Of a stretch of DNA of 64,000 nucleotides, positions 21,601-30,151 are shown in pieces; within the stretch, counting starts at the first letter, position 1, and each line of letters opens with the position of its first letter. The position numbers and the translations under genes are program-made. Source of the DNA: Bacteroides propionicifaciens DSM 19291 = JCM 14649 (GTDB lineage: Bacteria > Bacteroidota > Bacteroidia > Bacteroidales > Bacteroidaceae); contig NZ_AQWS01000007.1 of the NCBI RefSeq assembly GCF_000375405.1, positions 1 through 64,000 on the forward strand, read 5' to 3'. The notes beneath the pieces are model-generated. The model searched no databases. It was not told where the DNA came from and saw nothing but the letters and a program-made list of their open reading frames with translations.

Positions 21601-24206
21601 GTGGTTCTACCTATTTAAGCTTTAGTCTCGATAAAGCTAAGTATGAAGTAGGTGATATGGTTGAGGTAACTCTACCCAACTCATCCAATGGACGTGCTTT
21701 AGTAACTATTGAGAACGGAAGTGATATTTTAATGCACGAATGGGTTGAAGTCCACGAAGGTATTGATACTAAATACCGCTTTAAGACGACCAAAGAGATG
21801 AGTCCGAATGCCTATGTTTTTGTAAGCTTGCTGCAACCACATGCTCAAACGGTCAATGATCTACCCATCCGTATGTATGGTGTAGAACCTCTAATTGTTA
21901 ATGATGAGTCAACACGCTTGACTCCGAAACTAGAAATTCCTAAGGTTGTTGAGCCTGAGAAAACCTTTACCGTAAAGGTAAGCGAGCAGCATAAGAAACA
22001 AATGACTTATACCTTAGCTATTGTTGATGATGGTTTGCTTGACCTGACCTCTTTTAAAACTCCAAATCCGTGGAGTTACTTCTACAGTAAAGAGGCTTTG
22101 GGTATTCAAACTTGGGATATGTATGACGAAGTAATTGGTGCCTTAGGGGCAGTATATTCTCAAAAGTATCGTGTTGGGGGTGATGAAGTGCTCAATGCTA
22201 CCGAGCCAAAAGCCAATCGTTTCAATCCTATTGTTAAATTCTACGGTCCGTTTACACTTCAAGCAGGTAAGACTGATAAACATGAGATCACTTTGCCTAT
22301 GTATGTGGGTTCAGTTCGTGCCATGGTCGTTGCTTCTGATGGATCAGCCTTTGGTAGTGCTGAAGAAAATACTATAGTACGTTCTCCCTTGATGATAATC
22401 CCATCCTTACCTCGTGTACTAAGCATCGGAGACGAGGTTTTGGTGCCTATCAATGTATTTGCAATGGATGAGTCTGCCAAGAAAGTACAGGTTAAATTGT
22501 CAACCTCAGCCAATGTTAAAGTTGATGGGGCTAGCAGCCAGATACTCAACTTCGAGCAGACTGGAGATAAAATTGTTTACTTCAAACTTAAGGTCGGCAG
22601 TAAGACAGGGGTGGAGAAAATAAAAATAGAAGCCCAAAGTAATGCCTTCAAGGCTACCGAAGAGATTGAAATTGATGTGAGAAACCCTAATCCGATCTAT
22701 ACAAAAGTCGATGATGTGGTGCTTACTCAAAATCAAACAAAGCAGTTTGATTTCTATAATGCCACCAATGGTGCAGTATTAAAGAGTAATCTAGAAATCT
22801 CACGTTTGCCTGCTGTCAACTTGACCTCACGTTTTCAATACTTGTCTAGTTATCAGCACTCTTGTACTGAGCAAATCGTATCAAAGGCTTTGCCACTACT
22901 CTATGTTGAGTTTTTACAAACCATTGATAAAGATACACAGTCCTTAAACAAGCAGACTATTCAGCGAACTATACAAGAACTTTATAGTCGTCAGTTGAGT
23001 GACGGAAGCTTCGCTTACTGGCCTAATGAAAGCTCTTCGAACCCTTGGTCTACTGCCTATGCAGGGTTTTTCTTAACTAAGGCCAAAGAGATGGGGTATC
23101 AAGTCAATGCTAATGTTCTTAGTAGATGGAGTGGATACCTACTTAAGGTAGTACGTATGTGGAATCCATCGAATGCCAACTGGACCTACAGTAATTATAT
23201 GCAAGCTTACAATTTATATGTACTTGCTGTGGCCAATCAAGCAGATCTGCCAGCTATGAATAGACTTAAAGAGTTCGAAGGAATGGATACGCAGAGTCGC
23301 TGGCTCTTGGCTTCGGCTTATGCTATTATAGGTAAGAAAGACATTGCAAATAAATTGGTGTTCAATGTTAAGGCAAACTTAAATTCTTACTATGCTAGCT
23401 ATTATGGCTCTCAAATCAGAGACGTAGCTTTCATGCTGCAAGCTTTAGTTGCACTTGGTCAAGATGGTAAGGCTTTTGATATGGCAAAAAAATTGTCTAC
23501 TCTGCTCAACGATCAAACCTATTATCAAACTCAATCTACTGCAATGGGAATTATAGCCTTAGCCGACTATGCTCGAGGTATGAAGCATCAGGGAATGGAC
23601 TTTTCTATTCGCATAGGAAGTGATAAACCAGAGGATATTAAATCGGTACTGCCTTTATATTCACATTCAACGTTAGGAATAGAAACAGATAAAAAGATTG
23701 AAGTGAAGAATAATATTAGTGATGTGCTTCATACGCAGTTTGTGCAGATTATTCAACTTTACAACGATACACTACCTGCTATTCAAGATAAGGGATTGAT
23801 GATGAATGTTGCTTATACTGACTTGCTAGGGAATAAGTTAGATATCAAAAATCTTAGTGTAGGGCAAGATCTATTAGCAAATATAACATTGAGCAATCCT
23901 ACGTTGGAATCGTATCAGGATATTGCTCTTACTCATATCATTCCTGCTAGCTGGGAGGTTTATCAAGTAGTAGGTGAGCCCCGTGCTAACTCTCAAACCA
24001 ATGTGAGCTTGCGTTATCAAGATGTGCGTGATGATCGTATTCTGTCTTACTTCGATCTGCCAGCTCAGCGTATCATAAGACTTAAAGTACGTCTTCATGT
24101 GACTTATGCTGGTGAATATACCCTGCCAGCCATCCAAGCATCATTGATGTATGATCCTGAGATATTTAGTAGAACTAAAGCTGAAACAATTATTGTCGAA
24201 AGATGA
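18633..24206 (+). CDS. Bacterial alpha-2-macroglobulin family lipoprotein with thioester motif
   Basis: A 1857-residue protein starting at ATG 18633; a TTG two codons upstream (18627) is less likely. The signal peptide ends in IFIACDN, a lipobox with Cys at about residue 25, so it is a lipid-anchored periplasmic protein. Macroglobulin-like beta domains fill the first 900 residues, with the MG-type motif KGFVYGERGVWRPGDDIHLTFVL split near 630-655. The internal thioester motif SCTEQ has its Cys at about residue 1411, followed by the alpha-toroid helical domain. The family is thought to trap foreign proteases that breach the outer membrane. The overlap with pbpC, as in E. coli yfhM-pbpC, supports coupling to cell-wall repair. 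Confidence 0.94.
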   Translation: MRQVNYYLNMLLCMLVLPAIFIACDNLPNQSEEIDPTPEFLPYVSGYSGGIQSIHTPITIELANIYPDATPGQMIKQNLFSFKPSIDGKAVWLDEKTIQFTPSGFLDPSTQYIVNFHLGELYDVSRDLQHFEFSFRTLKADAKLSFIDYIQPKADDKKVSLTFKLELSDAYDMAKLNEAIKISSSTGDKLAFEINSTSPNSYNIIIDDIERQKEPNEINLSIDGPLVGLPEKLNSSFVVPSVSDFEVLYADKHRSNSSKDIDGYKVVFSESLDPNQAFNSFVILNNHEHFASRVVDNQLFIYSDNNKLDSVKLQIFPHLTSINGKKLDQKSTIVVQSDLITPKVNITSKGSILPDSKEQVISFTAQALEYVDIQVVKVYTNNILEFYRDASLIRESMLKRAGRLILKNRINLKDLASKPLNEEQTFSLDLAPLFKQEPGALYYIALSFKPEYTTLPEFAKERAKLGLTQVNENLEFKESSWDSPFDSYDLLRFSLPYVWSAYDWKRVKDPTHVTFYMNDVNVSSTTSVYSSSIGLTLKQNDGNKLWVAVNDMLTTKPIMRARVKVYSYQLQLLAELYTDKNGFAEISHKGVPFLVVAEYDQDKTYLRVAKGEQLTTSRFDVGGVIPENGMKGFVYGERGVWRPGDDIHLTFVLEDRAGRLPKNHPVSLELFNPKGQFYTKVLATSHENGMYYFKLKTQQDDPTGTWNAYVHLGGSTFHKALMIETIKPNRLKVNLDIEQPVLFTGKYAPAKLSSNWLMGALASDLNAKIEMTLSDFRSAFPDYDNYLFTNLSKRFKPITKTSLFDGKLNSMGEVNLSLSIPAVSNAPGMLKAQITTRVYEPGGDFSIYTQSIPVSPYSSYVGMALDNKNSDYIETDSPIVFNLISLDAQGKPLSGKNLSYEVYKLGWSWWYDQENLWTKYINNMSVTPLHKGSLKSDAQGKASFSFQENYPDYGSFLVYVRDVDSGHAVSQTVYVDWPSWRGRASRSNPGGSTYLSFSLDKAKYEVGDMVEVTLPNSSNGRALVTIENGSDILMHEWVEVHEGIDTKYRFKTTKEMSPNAYVFVSLLQPHAQTVNDLPIRMYGVEPLIVNDESTRLTPKLEIPKVVEPEKTFTVKVSEQHKKQMTYTLAIVDDGLLDLTSFKTPNPWSYFYSKEALGIQTWDMYDEVIGALGAVYSQKYRVGGDEVLNATEPKANRFNPIVKFYGPFTLQAGKTDKHEITLPMYVGSVRAMVVASDGSAFGSAEENTIVRSPLMIIPSLPRVLSIGDEVLVPINVFAMDESAKKVQVKLSTSANVKVDGASSQILNFEQTGDKIVYFKLKVGSKTGVEKIKIEAQSNAFKATEEIEIDVRNPNPIYTKVDDVVLTQNQTKQFDFYNATNGAVLKSNLEISRLPAVNLTSRFQYLSSYQHSCTEQIVSKALPLLYVEFLQTIDKDTQSLNKQTIQRTIQELYSRQLSDGSFAYWPNESSSNPWSTAYAGFFLTKAKEMGYQVNANVLSRWSGYLLKVVRMWNPSNANWTYSNYMQAYNLYVLAVANQADLPAMNRLKEFEGMDTQSRWLLASAYAIIGKKDIANKLVFNVKANLNSYYASYYGSQIRDVAFMLQALVALGQDGKAFDMAKKLSTLLNDQTYYQTQSTAMGIIALADYARGMKHQGMDFSIRIGSDKPEDIKSVLPLYSHSTLGIETDKKIEVKNNISDVLHTQFVQIIQLYNDTLPAIQDKGLMMNVAYTDLLGNKLDIKNLSVGQDLLANITLSNPTLESYQDIALTHIIPASWEVYQVVGEPRANSQTNVSLRYQDVRDDRILSYFDLPAQRIIRLKVRLHVTYAGEYTLPAIQASLMYDPEIFSRTKAETIIVER

Positions 24207-26518
24207 TTAAACTAAACAAAGCATTTAAGAAGCCTAGAAAGTACCTTTGGTATTTTCTAGGCTTCTTATTCTTACTCTTTATCTTCTGTTTACCCAGTAA
24301 GTTATTCAACTCGCCTTACTCCACTGTTGTACTGGCTAAGGACGGGCAGATGCTTGGTGCGCGTATTGCTGCTGATGGCCAGTGGAGGTTTCCTTTGTCT
24401 GAGTCTATTCCTGAAAAACTGAAGACCTGTCTGGTTTATTTTGAAGATGAATACTTCTATTGGCATTGGGGAGTAAATCCCATCTCTATGGGCAAGGCTT
24501 TTATTCAAAACCTTAAAGCTCGAAAGGTGGTTCGTGGAGGAAGTACCCTGACGATGCAAACTATTCGACTTTCTAGACAAAAGCCTAGAACTATCCTCGA
24601 GAAGGTCATTGAATCTATCCTTGCTACACGATTAGAGTTTAGCTATTCTAAAGATGAAATACTCAATCTTTATGCTTCGCATGCTCCCTTTGGTGGTAAT
24701 GTTGTGGGCTATACTGCTGCTGCTTGGCGATATTTTGGTCATACAGCGAGTTCTTTGTCGTGGGCAGAGGCGGCAACCTTAGCGGTGCTTCCTAATGCAC
24801 CTTCAGCCATACATCTGGCTAAAGCACGTACACAACTGGAAACCAAAAGAAATGGACTTCTTAAAAAACTGTACGATGATCAGGTAATCGATGCGGATGA
24901 ATACGAGCTTGCTTTAGCTGAGCCCTTGCCTTCTGCACCGTTAACATTGCCACAGATAGCTCCACACTTGGTAAGTAAGATTGCGATGTCAAGGCCTAGT
25001 CAAGAAGTTATAACCACCATTGATTTTGGGCTTCAACATCAAGTAGAGGAGTTGGTTAACAGTTGGAATAACCATTATAAGCAACACAATATCCACGATA
25101 TTTCGGCTATTATTATCGATGTGCAGACCAGTGAGATTTTGGCCTATCATGGCAATTCGGGTTTCCAAACTGGTAGAGTGGGGAGTCAGGTTAATATCTT
25201 AGATGCTCCTCGAAGCACGGGTAGTATCTTAAAGCCTTTTCTTTTGGCTTCTATGCTCGATGAGGGAGAGTTACTCCCCAATCAGCTCTTGCCCGATGTG
25301 CCTATTAATATTAGTGGCTTTTCACCCCAAAATTTTAGTTTAACCTACGAAGGAGCTGTTCCTGCATCGCAAGCCATTATACGTTCATTAAATATTCCTT
25401 CGGTCTATATGCTTAAGGCCTATTCAGTTCCTAAATTTTATGAAAAACTCAAAGGGTATGGGCTATCGACCTTAAATAAGTCTTCGGGACACTATGGTTT
25501 ATCCTTAATTCTGGGTGGTGCTGAAGCTAAACTTGCCGAGATTACAGCAGCGTATGTGAGGCTTGCTCAGTCGGCTCTCAGTTTAGAGTCGAAAGAGGTA
25601 TATTTCTTGCAAGATGCTAAACCAATCACGCTGCCAAGCGTAGTCTCAAAAGGTGCTGCTTGGCAAACCTTAGATATTATTAAGGAGGTTTATCGCCCTG
25701 GTGAGGTAGCTTGGAAAATGATGGGCTCTATGCAAAACATAGCTTGGAAAACAGGTACGAGTCACGGTTTTCGTGACGGTTGGGCTGTTGGGGTAACTCC
25801 TCGATATGCAGTGGGAGTTTGGTTGGGCAATGCCACAGGTGAAGGTAATGCAGAGCTTGTTGGTACCCGAACAGCAGGGCCTGTACTGTTTGATCTCTTT
25901 AATATCTTGCCTAAGTCCGATTGGTTCGAACGGCCCAAAGAGAGTTTGGTGGAAGCTGAAATCTGTAGGCAGTCGGGTCATCTTAAGGGACGATTCTGTC
26001 AGGATGTAGATACCCTCCTTATTTTACCTAAAGGGATGCAAACTACCGCCTGCCCTTATCATCACCCAGTTTACTTAACAGCAGACGGAAAAAACAGGGT
26101 TTATACCTCTTGTGTTGAGGCTGAAAATGCTGTTGAGCAATCTTGGTTTACCCTGCCTCCTGTTTGGGAGTGGTATTATAAGAATTCTCATCCCGATTAT
26201 CGGGTTCTACCGCCTTTTAAGGCTGGTTGCGGTGAAGATAGCAGGACACCCATGCAGTTTATCTACCCACAGCAAAATAGTAAGATTGTCTTGACAAGGC
26301 AACTTGATGGAAGTTTGGGAGGTCTAACCTTAGATTTAGCACATTCGGATGACCGTGCGATTGTTTTTTGGCATATGGATGGTGAATATCTAGATCAGAC
26401 AGAACATATTCATAAGCTTACGCTCTCGCCTGGTGTAGGAGAGCACCAGCTAACTGTTGTCGACAATTATGGCAACACGGCGAGCATACGTTTTTATTCA
26501 TCTATACTCAACGAATAA
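24203..26518 (+). CDS. pbpC: Penicillin-binding protein 1C
   Basis: A 771-residue bifunctional peptidoglycan synthase. An N-terminal membrane anchor (about 15-33) precedes a GT51 glycosyltransferase domain (catalytic Glu in CLVYFEDEYFYWHWGVNP, then RGGSTLTMQTIRLSR near 113) and a transpeptidase domain with the nucleophile in STGSILKPF (Ser about 341, Lys about 344) and KTGTS at about 516. The C-terminal BiPBP_C beta domain (from about 690, FIYPQQNSKIVL) is specific to PBP1C. The start overlaps the macroglobulin stop by four bases, a conserved partnership. The stop lies 4 bases from the convergent ThrE gene, with no hairpin between. Confidence 0.96.
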   Translation: MIKLNKAFKKPRKYLWYFLGFLFLLFIFCLPSKLFNSPYSTVVLAKDGQMLGARIAADGQWRFPLSESIPEKLKTCLVYFEDEYFYWHWGVNPISMGKAFIQNLKARKVVRGGSTLTMQTIRLSRQKPRTILEKVIESILATRLEFSYSKDEILNLYASHAPFGGNVVGYTAAAWRYFGHTASSLSWAEAATLAVLPNAPSAIHLAKARTQLETKRNGLLKKLYDDQVIDADEYELALAEPLPSAPLTLPQIAPHLVSKIAMSRPSQEVITTIDFGLQHQVEELVNSWNNHYKQHNIHDISAIIIDVQTSEILAYHGNSGFQTGRVGSQVNILDAPRSTGSILKPFLLASMLDEGELLPNQLLPDVPINISGFSPQNFSLTYEGAVPASQAIIRSLNIPSVYMLKAYSVPKFYEKLKGYGLSTLNKSSGHYGLSLILGGAEAKLAEITAAYVRLAQSALSLESKEVYFLQDAKPITLPSVVSKGAAWQTLDIIKEVYRPGEVAWKMMGSMQNIAWKTGTSHGFRDGWAVGVTPRYAVGVWLGNATGEGNAELVGTRTAGPVLFDLFNILPKSDWFERPKESLVEAEICRQSGHLKGRFCQDVDTLLILPKGMQTTACPYHHPVYLTADGKNRVYTSCVEAENAVEQSWFTLPPVWEWYYKNSHPDYRVLPPFKAGCGEDSRTPMQFIYPQQNSKIVLTRQLDGSLGGLTLDLAHSDDRAIVFWHMDGEYLDQTEHIHKLTLSPGVGEHQLTVVDNYGNTASIRFYSSILNE

Positions 26519-26522
26519 GTTC

Positions 26523-27026
26523 TTAGTCTTTGTATAACTTTCGACGAGTAAGTGAAGAGGCGTGCTTAGGGAATAAAAAGATTGGTAAGGTTGCACCTAC
26601 TGCAAGCATAAAAATGGCAGTACTACTCACAAGCCCGTTGGTGAAAAATAGCTCTAAGTATTTGGCTCGCTCTACAGGCTCATCCATCGTTTGAAGGAAC
26701 ATCAAGAGTGAGAAAATAGCGTTATATGCAATTTTACCAGGGATCATCGGTAGCAAAGCTGGGATATAAAGCACAGTAATCGGGCAGTAGCATTTTTTGC
26801 CAAGCCATAAACTTCCAAAGCCAATTAGTGAAGAGGCGCAAAGTGATGCTGTCGAAATATCGAATCCGAAATAAGTCATCAAAGAGTAGCGTAAAGCATG
26901 ACCTAGGGCAGCCAAAAGTGCTATATATTTGAATGCTCTTCGTGGCGGTCTTGATATGGCTCCAAAGCCTATACCTGCAATGGCTGCAAAAAATCCATCT
27001 ATAACTATATCTGATACCATTGTCAT
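26523..27026 (-). CDS. ThrE-type threonine/serine exporter, C-terminal half subunit (DUF3815)
   Basis: A 167-residue integral membrane protein of four or five helices. It contains FFAAIAGIGFGAISRPPRRAF and ALLPMIPGKIAYNAIFSLLM; the PxIPGxxxY segment is a hallmark of the small half of ThrE-type exporters. It overlaps the larger-half gene by four bases and follows it in one operon. In Corynebacterium ThrE both halves are one polypeptide; a two-gene form is common in other phyla. Predicted to export threonine and serine with its partner; substrate not shown here. Confidence 0.85.
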   Translation of the reverse strand: MTMVSDIVIDGFFAAIAGIGFGAISRPPRRAFKYIALLAALGHALRYSLMTYFGFDISTASLCASSLIGFGSLWLGKKCYCPITVLYIPALLPMIPGKIAYNAIFSLLMFLQTMDEPVERAKYLELFFTNGLVSSTAIFMLAVGATLPIFLFPKHASSLTRRKLYKD

Positions 27027-27880
27027 AATAGTCCGTCGTTAATTAAGTAGAGTGTGAAAGATAAACCAGTGGCGATACAAATCACGATTAACACCGCTTC
27101 GGAAAGCCGAGAAAACCCCGTCAATGTATATCCTTCGACTACATCAATTACCCCGTTGATTAGCGGTACACCTGGCACCAAAAAAAGTACGCTTGTTGCA
27201 AGTGCTATGTCAGAGGTTATGTCGAATAGTAGAGAAGTAGAAGCAGCCAATGAGGCCACAAATGCTGTAATGATGCAGGTAATAAAGTGATTTACTTGTT
27301 TTGTTGTCAACTGTTGTTTAACAAAGAATCCTAAGATTGTCGAACAAAAGATTATCCCCATGGCATACCAATCTCCTCCAAATAGTTTGCAAAAAGAGGC
27401 ATTTGCGCATCCTACTAATCCTAAAATTATTAAGGGAGACATCTTTGGGGAATCAAGAATAGTTTGGTACTTCTGTTTTATACTTTCAAAAGAGAGTTTT
27501 TTATCGTAAGCCTCCCAGCTGAGTCCGCTTAGCTCAGAGTTATACTCAAAGTCTATGGGTAGTTTGGGAATGTCGACTACTTCGCTATGGGTATTGTCAT
27601 CGTTATCAGAGCTTGTCAAAATTATGCTTCGCTGAAATACGCCCAATGTGACATCTAAATCAAGTGCCTGCCCCAATCTTTTAGAGTTTCGTATTACACG
27701 TGAGGTATTTACACCGCAACCCATGAGCCGAGAAGCATATTCTGCTATAAACTCAGTTTTGGTACGCAACAAATCTTTCATTTTACTTTTGCTTAAAAGA
27801 GCTTTTATAGAAGTCGCAAAAGTACTAAAAGGAAGATATTCCTGCAATTTATAGCGGTTGAATATGTTGTGTTTCTTCAA
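27023..27880 (-). CDS. ThrE-type threonine/serine exporter, N-terminal half subunit (DUF1212)
   Basis: A 285-residue protein. A soluble N-terminal part holds the family motif AEYASRLMGCGVNTSRVIRN (about 49-68), followed by five helices from about residue 150 (MSPLIILGLVGCANASFCKLFGG; SVLFLVPGVPLINGVIDVVEG with the PGVPLINGxxD motif). It is the first gene of the pair and ends within the start of the small subunit. No promoter is obvious in the 120 bases upstream, which end at the IS remnant, so its natural leader may have been altered by that insertion. Confidence 0.87.
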   Translation of the reverse strand: MKKHNIFNRYKLQEYLPFSTFATSIKALLSKSKMKDLLRTKTEFIAEYASRLMGCGVNTSRVIRNSKRLGQALDLDVTLGVFQRSIILTSSDNDDNTHSEVVDIPKLPIDFEYNSELSGLSWEAYDKKLSFESIKQKYQTILDSPKMSPLIILGLVGCANASFCKLFGGDWYAMGIIFCSTILGFFVKQQLTTKQVNHFITCIITAFVASLAASTSLLFDITSDIALATSVLFLVPGVPLINGVIDVVEGYTLTGFSRLSEAVLIVICIATGLSFTLYLINDGLL

Positions 27881-28000
27881 GAATACGGGCTAATAGCGAG
27901 CCATTGATTGGGAGATTTAAAATGACTAGGGTGGAAATGTTTTTTGACTTACTCGGACTATGATTGGGAGTAAGTCGTTTGGGGTGGATAAGCTGGTTGC

Positions 28001-28371
28001 GACATCCTCTCATAAAGTGCGTAAGTTAAAATCATTGGCTTGGATAACGACTTTACTCAAGCCATCATTTTATAATAAAAAACTTAGACATGTATGAAAG
28101 CAGAATATTTAATCCTCAATGAGTTCTTTAAACAGTTCAAAATAGGTAAAGAGCTAAACAACTTCCTTAAGTCCATTCAAAAGCGTGCTACCCCAGAAAA
28201 TGCTCGCAGGTGAGCTAGATGCTTATTTAGATTATATCATTCCCTACTAATGATTCTGTGATGAAATCAGTATATTTTGCTGTTAGGGAGGCCACAAAGA
28301 AATGGTCAGGCTATAACAATAACCCAACCCAAGCTTAATTTACTTACACACATGCATGCTGAGACAATGTC
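28001..28371 (+). pseudogene. Decayed IS256-family element with internal deletions
   Basis: The left inverted repeat (28001-28026, GACATCCTCTCATAAAGTGC...) and right end (to 28371, ...GAGACAATGTC) flank a ruined transposase. It starts at 28094 with MKAEYLILNEFFKQFKIGKE, hits a stop at 28211-28213 after a frameshift, continues in another frame as LAGELDAYLDYIIPY, then jumps straight to the C-terminal segment [19 protein letters not shown]. Compared with the copy at 1-273, the core is missing, along with a further 64 bases between two GGTCA repeats. The right repeat carries a 4-base insertion (CATGCATG). No target-site duplication is visible. Confidence 0.9.
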
Positions 28372-28442
28372 TTTTTTTTGCATGAAATTTATTAGTTCAG
28401 TGAGTCTTTTTTTGTGATAACTGAGTGCCATTGCCTCTCAGT

Positions 28443-29936
28443 TTATTTTTTCTTATTATCTTCATTTCTCTTTAAAATTTCATCTAAGAATTCTCCAGTC
28501 TTAAATTTCTTAATAATTTTGACCAATTCTTCTTTTTGTGGAGTATTTGGAAATTTCTCTAATCGACTCAAAATATTATCCAGATTTTGATATGTCGGTT
28601 GCATCTTTTTTTCATAATTAGTCTTTCTGCTAGCGTCAACTATATGTAAACACTTTGTGAAGAACTTCAGCACTTTAGGAAGTATAACTAAAAACCGCAA
28701 GGCTTTATCAAACTCCTTTATCGGGTTTAAATTGTGTAGCATATTATATACTCTTACAATTCCTTTATCAAGATGCACTGATAATTGTCTCTGAGCTCCA
28801 CATTTATTAATTTCTTCTTGGAATATATTAAGTTCTTCAGTTAATGTACTAAACTCTTCATATGTGGATTTATTATTATCTTCTAATGCAATTGGATGAA
28901 TATATTTCTTCCAGAACGAATCATCTTTATTGTTTTCAAATCCAAATAGTTTGTTAAAGCCTTCGTAAATAATTGTATTAATTTGTTTCAACGATAATTG
29001 CTTTTCTATGGTGTATTCAGAACTAATAAAAGCTCTGGTTGCAGATGCCAAATCAATATACAAGTATGTTAATTGAATAGCCGATTTACCAACTTGCATA
29101 AATTGAGATATAAAAAAACTCAAGTCTTGATCTATATCTTTCAAATGCTGATTTATTTTTGCAGGAAAACCTTGTTGCAAAGTAAACTGATCCAATCGCA
29201 TAGAATTATTCTTGATTACTCCTTCTAAAGTAGCGTAAAGTGAATCTTTCTTATTTTGAAAAATATCAATATTTGAGAAAGGAAAAACATACTTTAAGAC
29301 AGATTGTGTATCTATATGAATGTAAGCGTTATACTTTTCAATATATTTATGTACAAAAAAAGATATATTTTGGAGTAAATCTAAAAAGTGGATCATTCGT
29401 TGAGCCTCGGTCTCTTCACTTAATTCTGTAAGCATTTCATAAACAGATATAGGCTCAGGATCGTAATGGAAACTTAAATTACGTTGTTCATGATCTGTTA
29501 TATTATTTTCTCCAAATTCTATAATCTGATTTTCTAAGTCCTTATAATCTTTTTCAAACTCTTGTTCTTGAATAATAGCTAGCAAAGGTTTGATTTTTGA
29601 TATCCATAAAGATTTTTTTCTTTTATATCCATATAGATACTTATACCCTTCAAGAATTACACAGTTGATATATTTAATATTATATCGTTTTTCGGCAGGC
29701 AAATCTGCACGATGGCAAGCTCTTTGGAGAGATGATAATTCGATACTCATATATTGGAAATAGATATTAAGACTGAGTAATGCCTCCAATATTTTGTTTC
29801 TATCATTTTGTATATTAGTATCTAATGATTCCTTCCGCAGAATATTTATTTTGAGAATAGGAGAAAAATCTTCAATCACTTTTCCCATATTATAATACAA
29901 TTTTTCTAAAGTTTCAGGAGATGCAGGCTGACTCAT
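28443..29936 (-). CDS. Uncharacterised protein with duplicated HEPN-like domains
   Basis: A 497-residue, helix-rich, presumably cytoplasmic protein that I do not recognise as a named family. It contains a clear internal duplication. Residues 61-104 (ending NCVILEGYKYLYGY) align without gaps to 290-333 (ending NTIIYEGFNKLFGF). The segments HEQRNLSFHYD (149-159) and AQRQLSVHLD (381-390) also match, each followed by a similar helix (ISVYEMLTEL, IVRVYNMLHNL). The pairs R152/H157 and R383/H388 each form an Rx4H motif, the RNase signature of HEPN domains, so a tandem HEPN protein is a reasonable inference. The gene is visibly more AT-rich than its neighbours and lies between two decayed IS elements, which suggests horizontal transfer. 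Defence, toxin or RNA-processing roles are all possible. Confidence 0.6.
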   Translation of the reverse strand: MSQPASPETLEKLYYNMGKVIEDFSPILKINILRKESLDTNIQNDRNKILEALLSLNIYFQYMSIELSSLQRACHRADLPAEKRYNIKYINCVILEGYKYLYGYKRKKSLWISKIKPLLAIIQEQEFEKDYKDLENQIIEFGENNITDHEQRNLSFHYDPEPISVYEMLTELSEETEAQRMIHFLDLLQNISFFVHKYIEKYNAYIHIDTQSVLKYVFPFSNIDIFQNKKDSLYATLEGVIKNNSMRLDQFTLQQGFPAKINQHLKDIDQDLSFFISQFMQVGKSAIQLTYLYIDLASATRAFISSEYTIEKQLSLKQINTIIYEGFNKLFGFENNKDDSFWKKYIHPIALEDNNKSTYEEFSTLTEELNIFQEEINKCGAQRQLSVHLDKGIVRVYNMLHNLNPIKEFDKALRFLVILPKVLKFFTKCLHIVDASRKTNYEKKMQPTYQNLDNILSRLEKFPNTPQKEELVKIIKKFKTGEFLDEILKRNEDNKKK

Positions 29937-29973
29937 AATATTAAAAGATTTTAGCTATGTAAAACTGCCAATA

Positions 29974-29981
29974 CAAAGATA
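29974..29981 (-). promoter_or_regulatory. Candidate -7 element for the HEPN-like gene
   Basis: On the minus strand this reads TATCTTTG, an exact fit to TAnnTTTG, 37 bases before the start codon. No clear -33 element is seen. It suggests the island gene has its own promoter. Confidence 0.4.
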
Positions 29982-30151
29982 TATGTGCAATCTTTTTGCG
30001 TAGCATCTATTATTGGCGAATATATTCCAAAGATATTTTTATTTTCGGATTGTAATTCAATTAATAGATAAATATAATACTGAAAAATTATCTCTGAAGT
30101 TGCTAACTTTGTTCGGGTGTTAGTTAAGTCTAATAATCTTATTTTTGAATT

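Noticed and set aside
27991-28381. Target-site duplication around the IS256 remnant
   Set aside because: The bases outside the left end (GGTTGC) and the right end (TTTTTTTG) do not match over 8 or 9 positions, so no duplication can be claimed.
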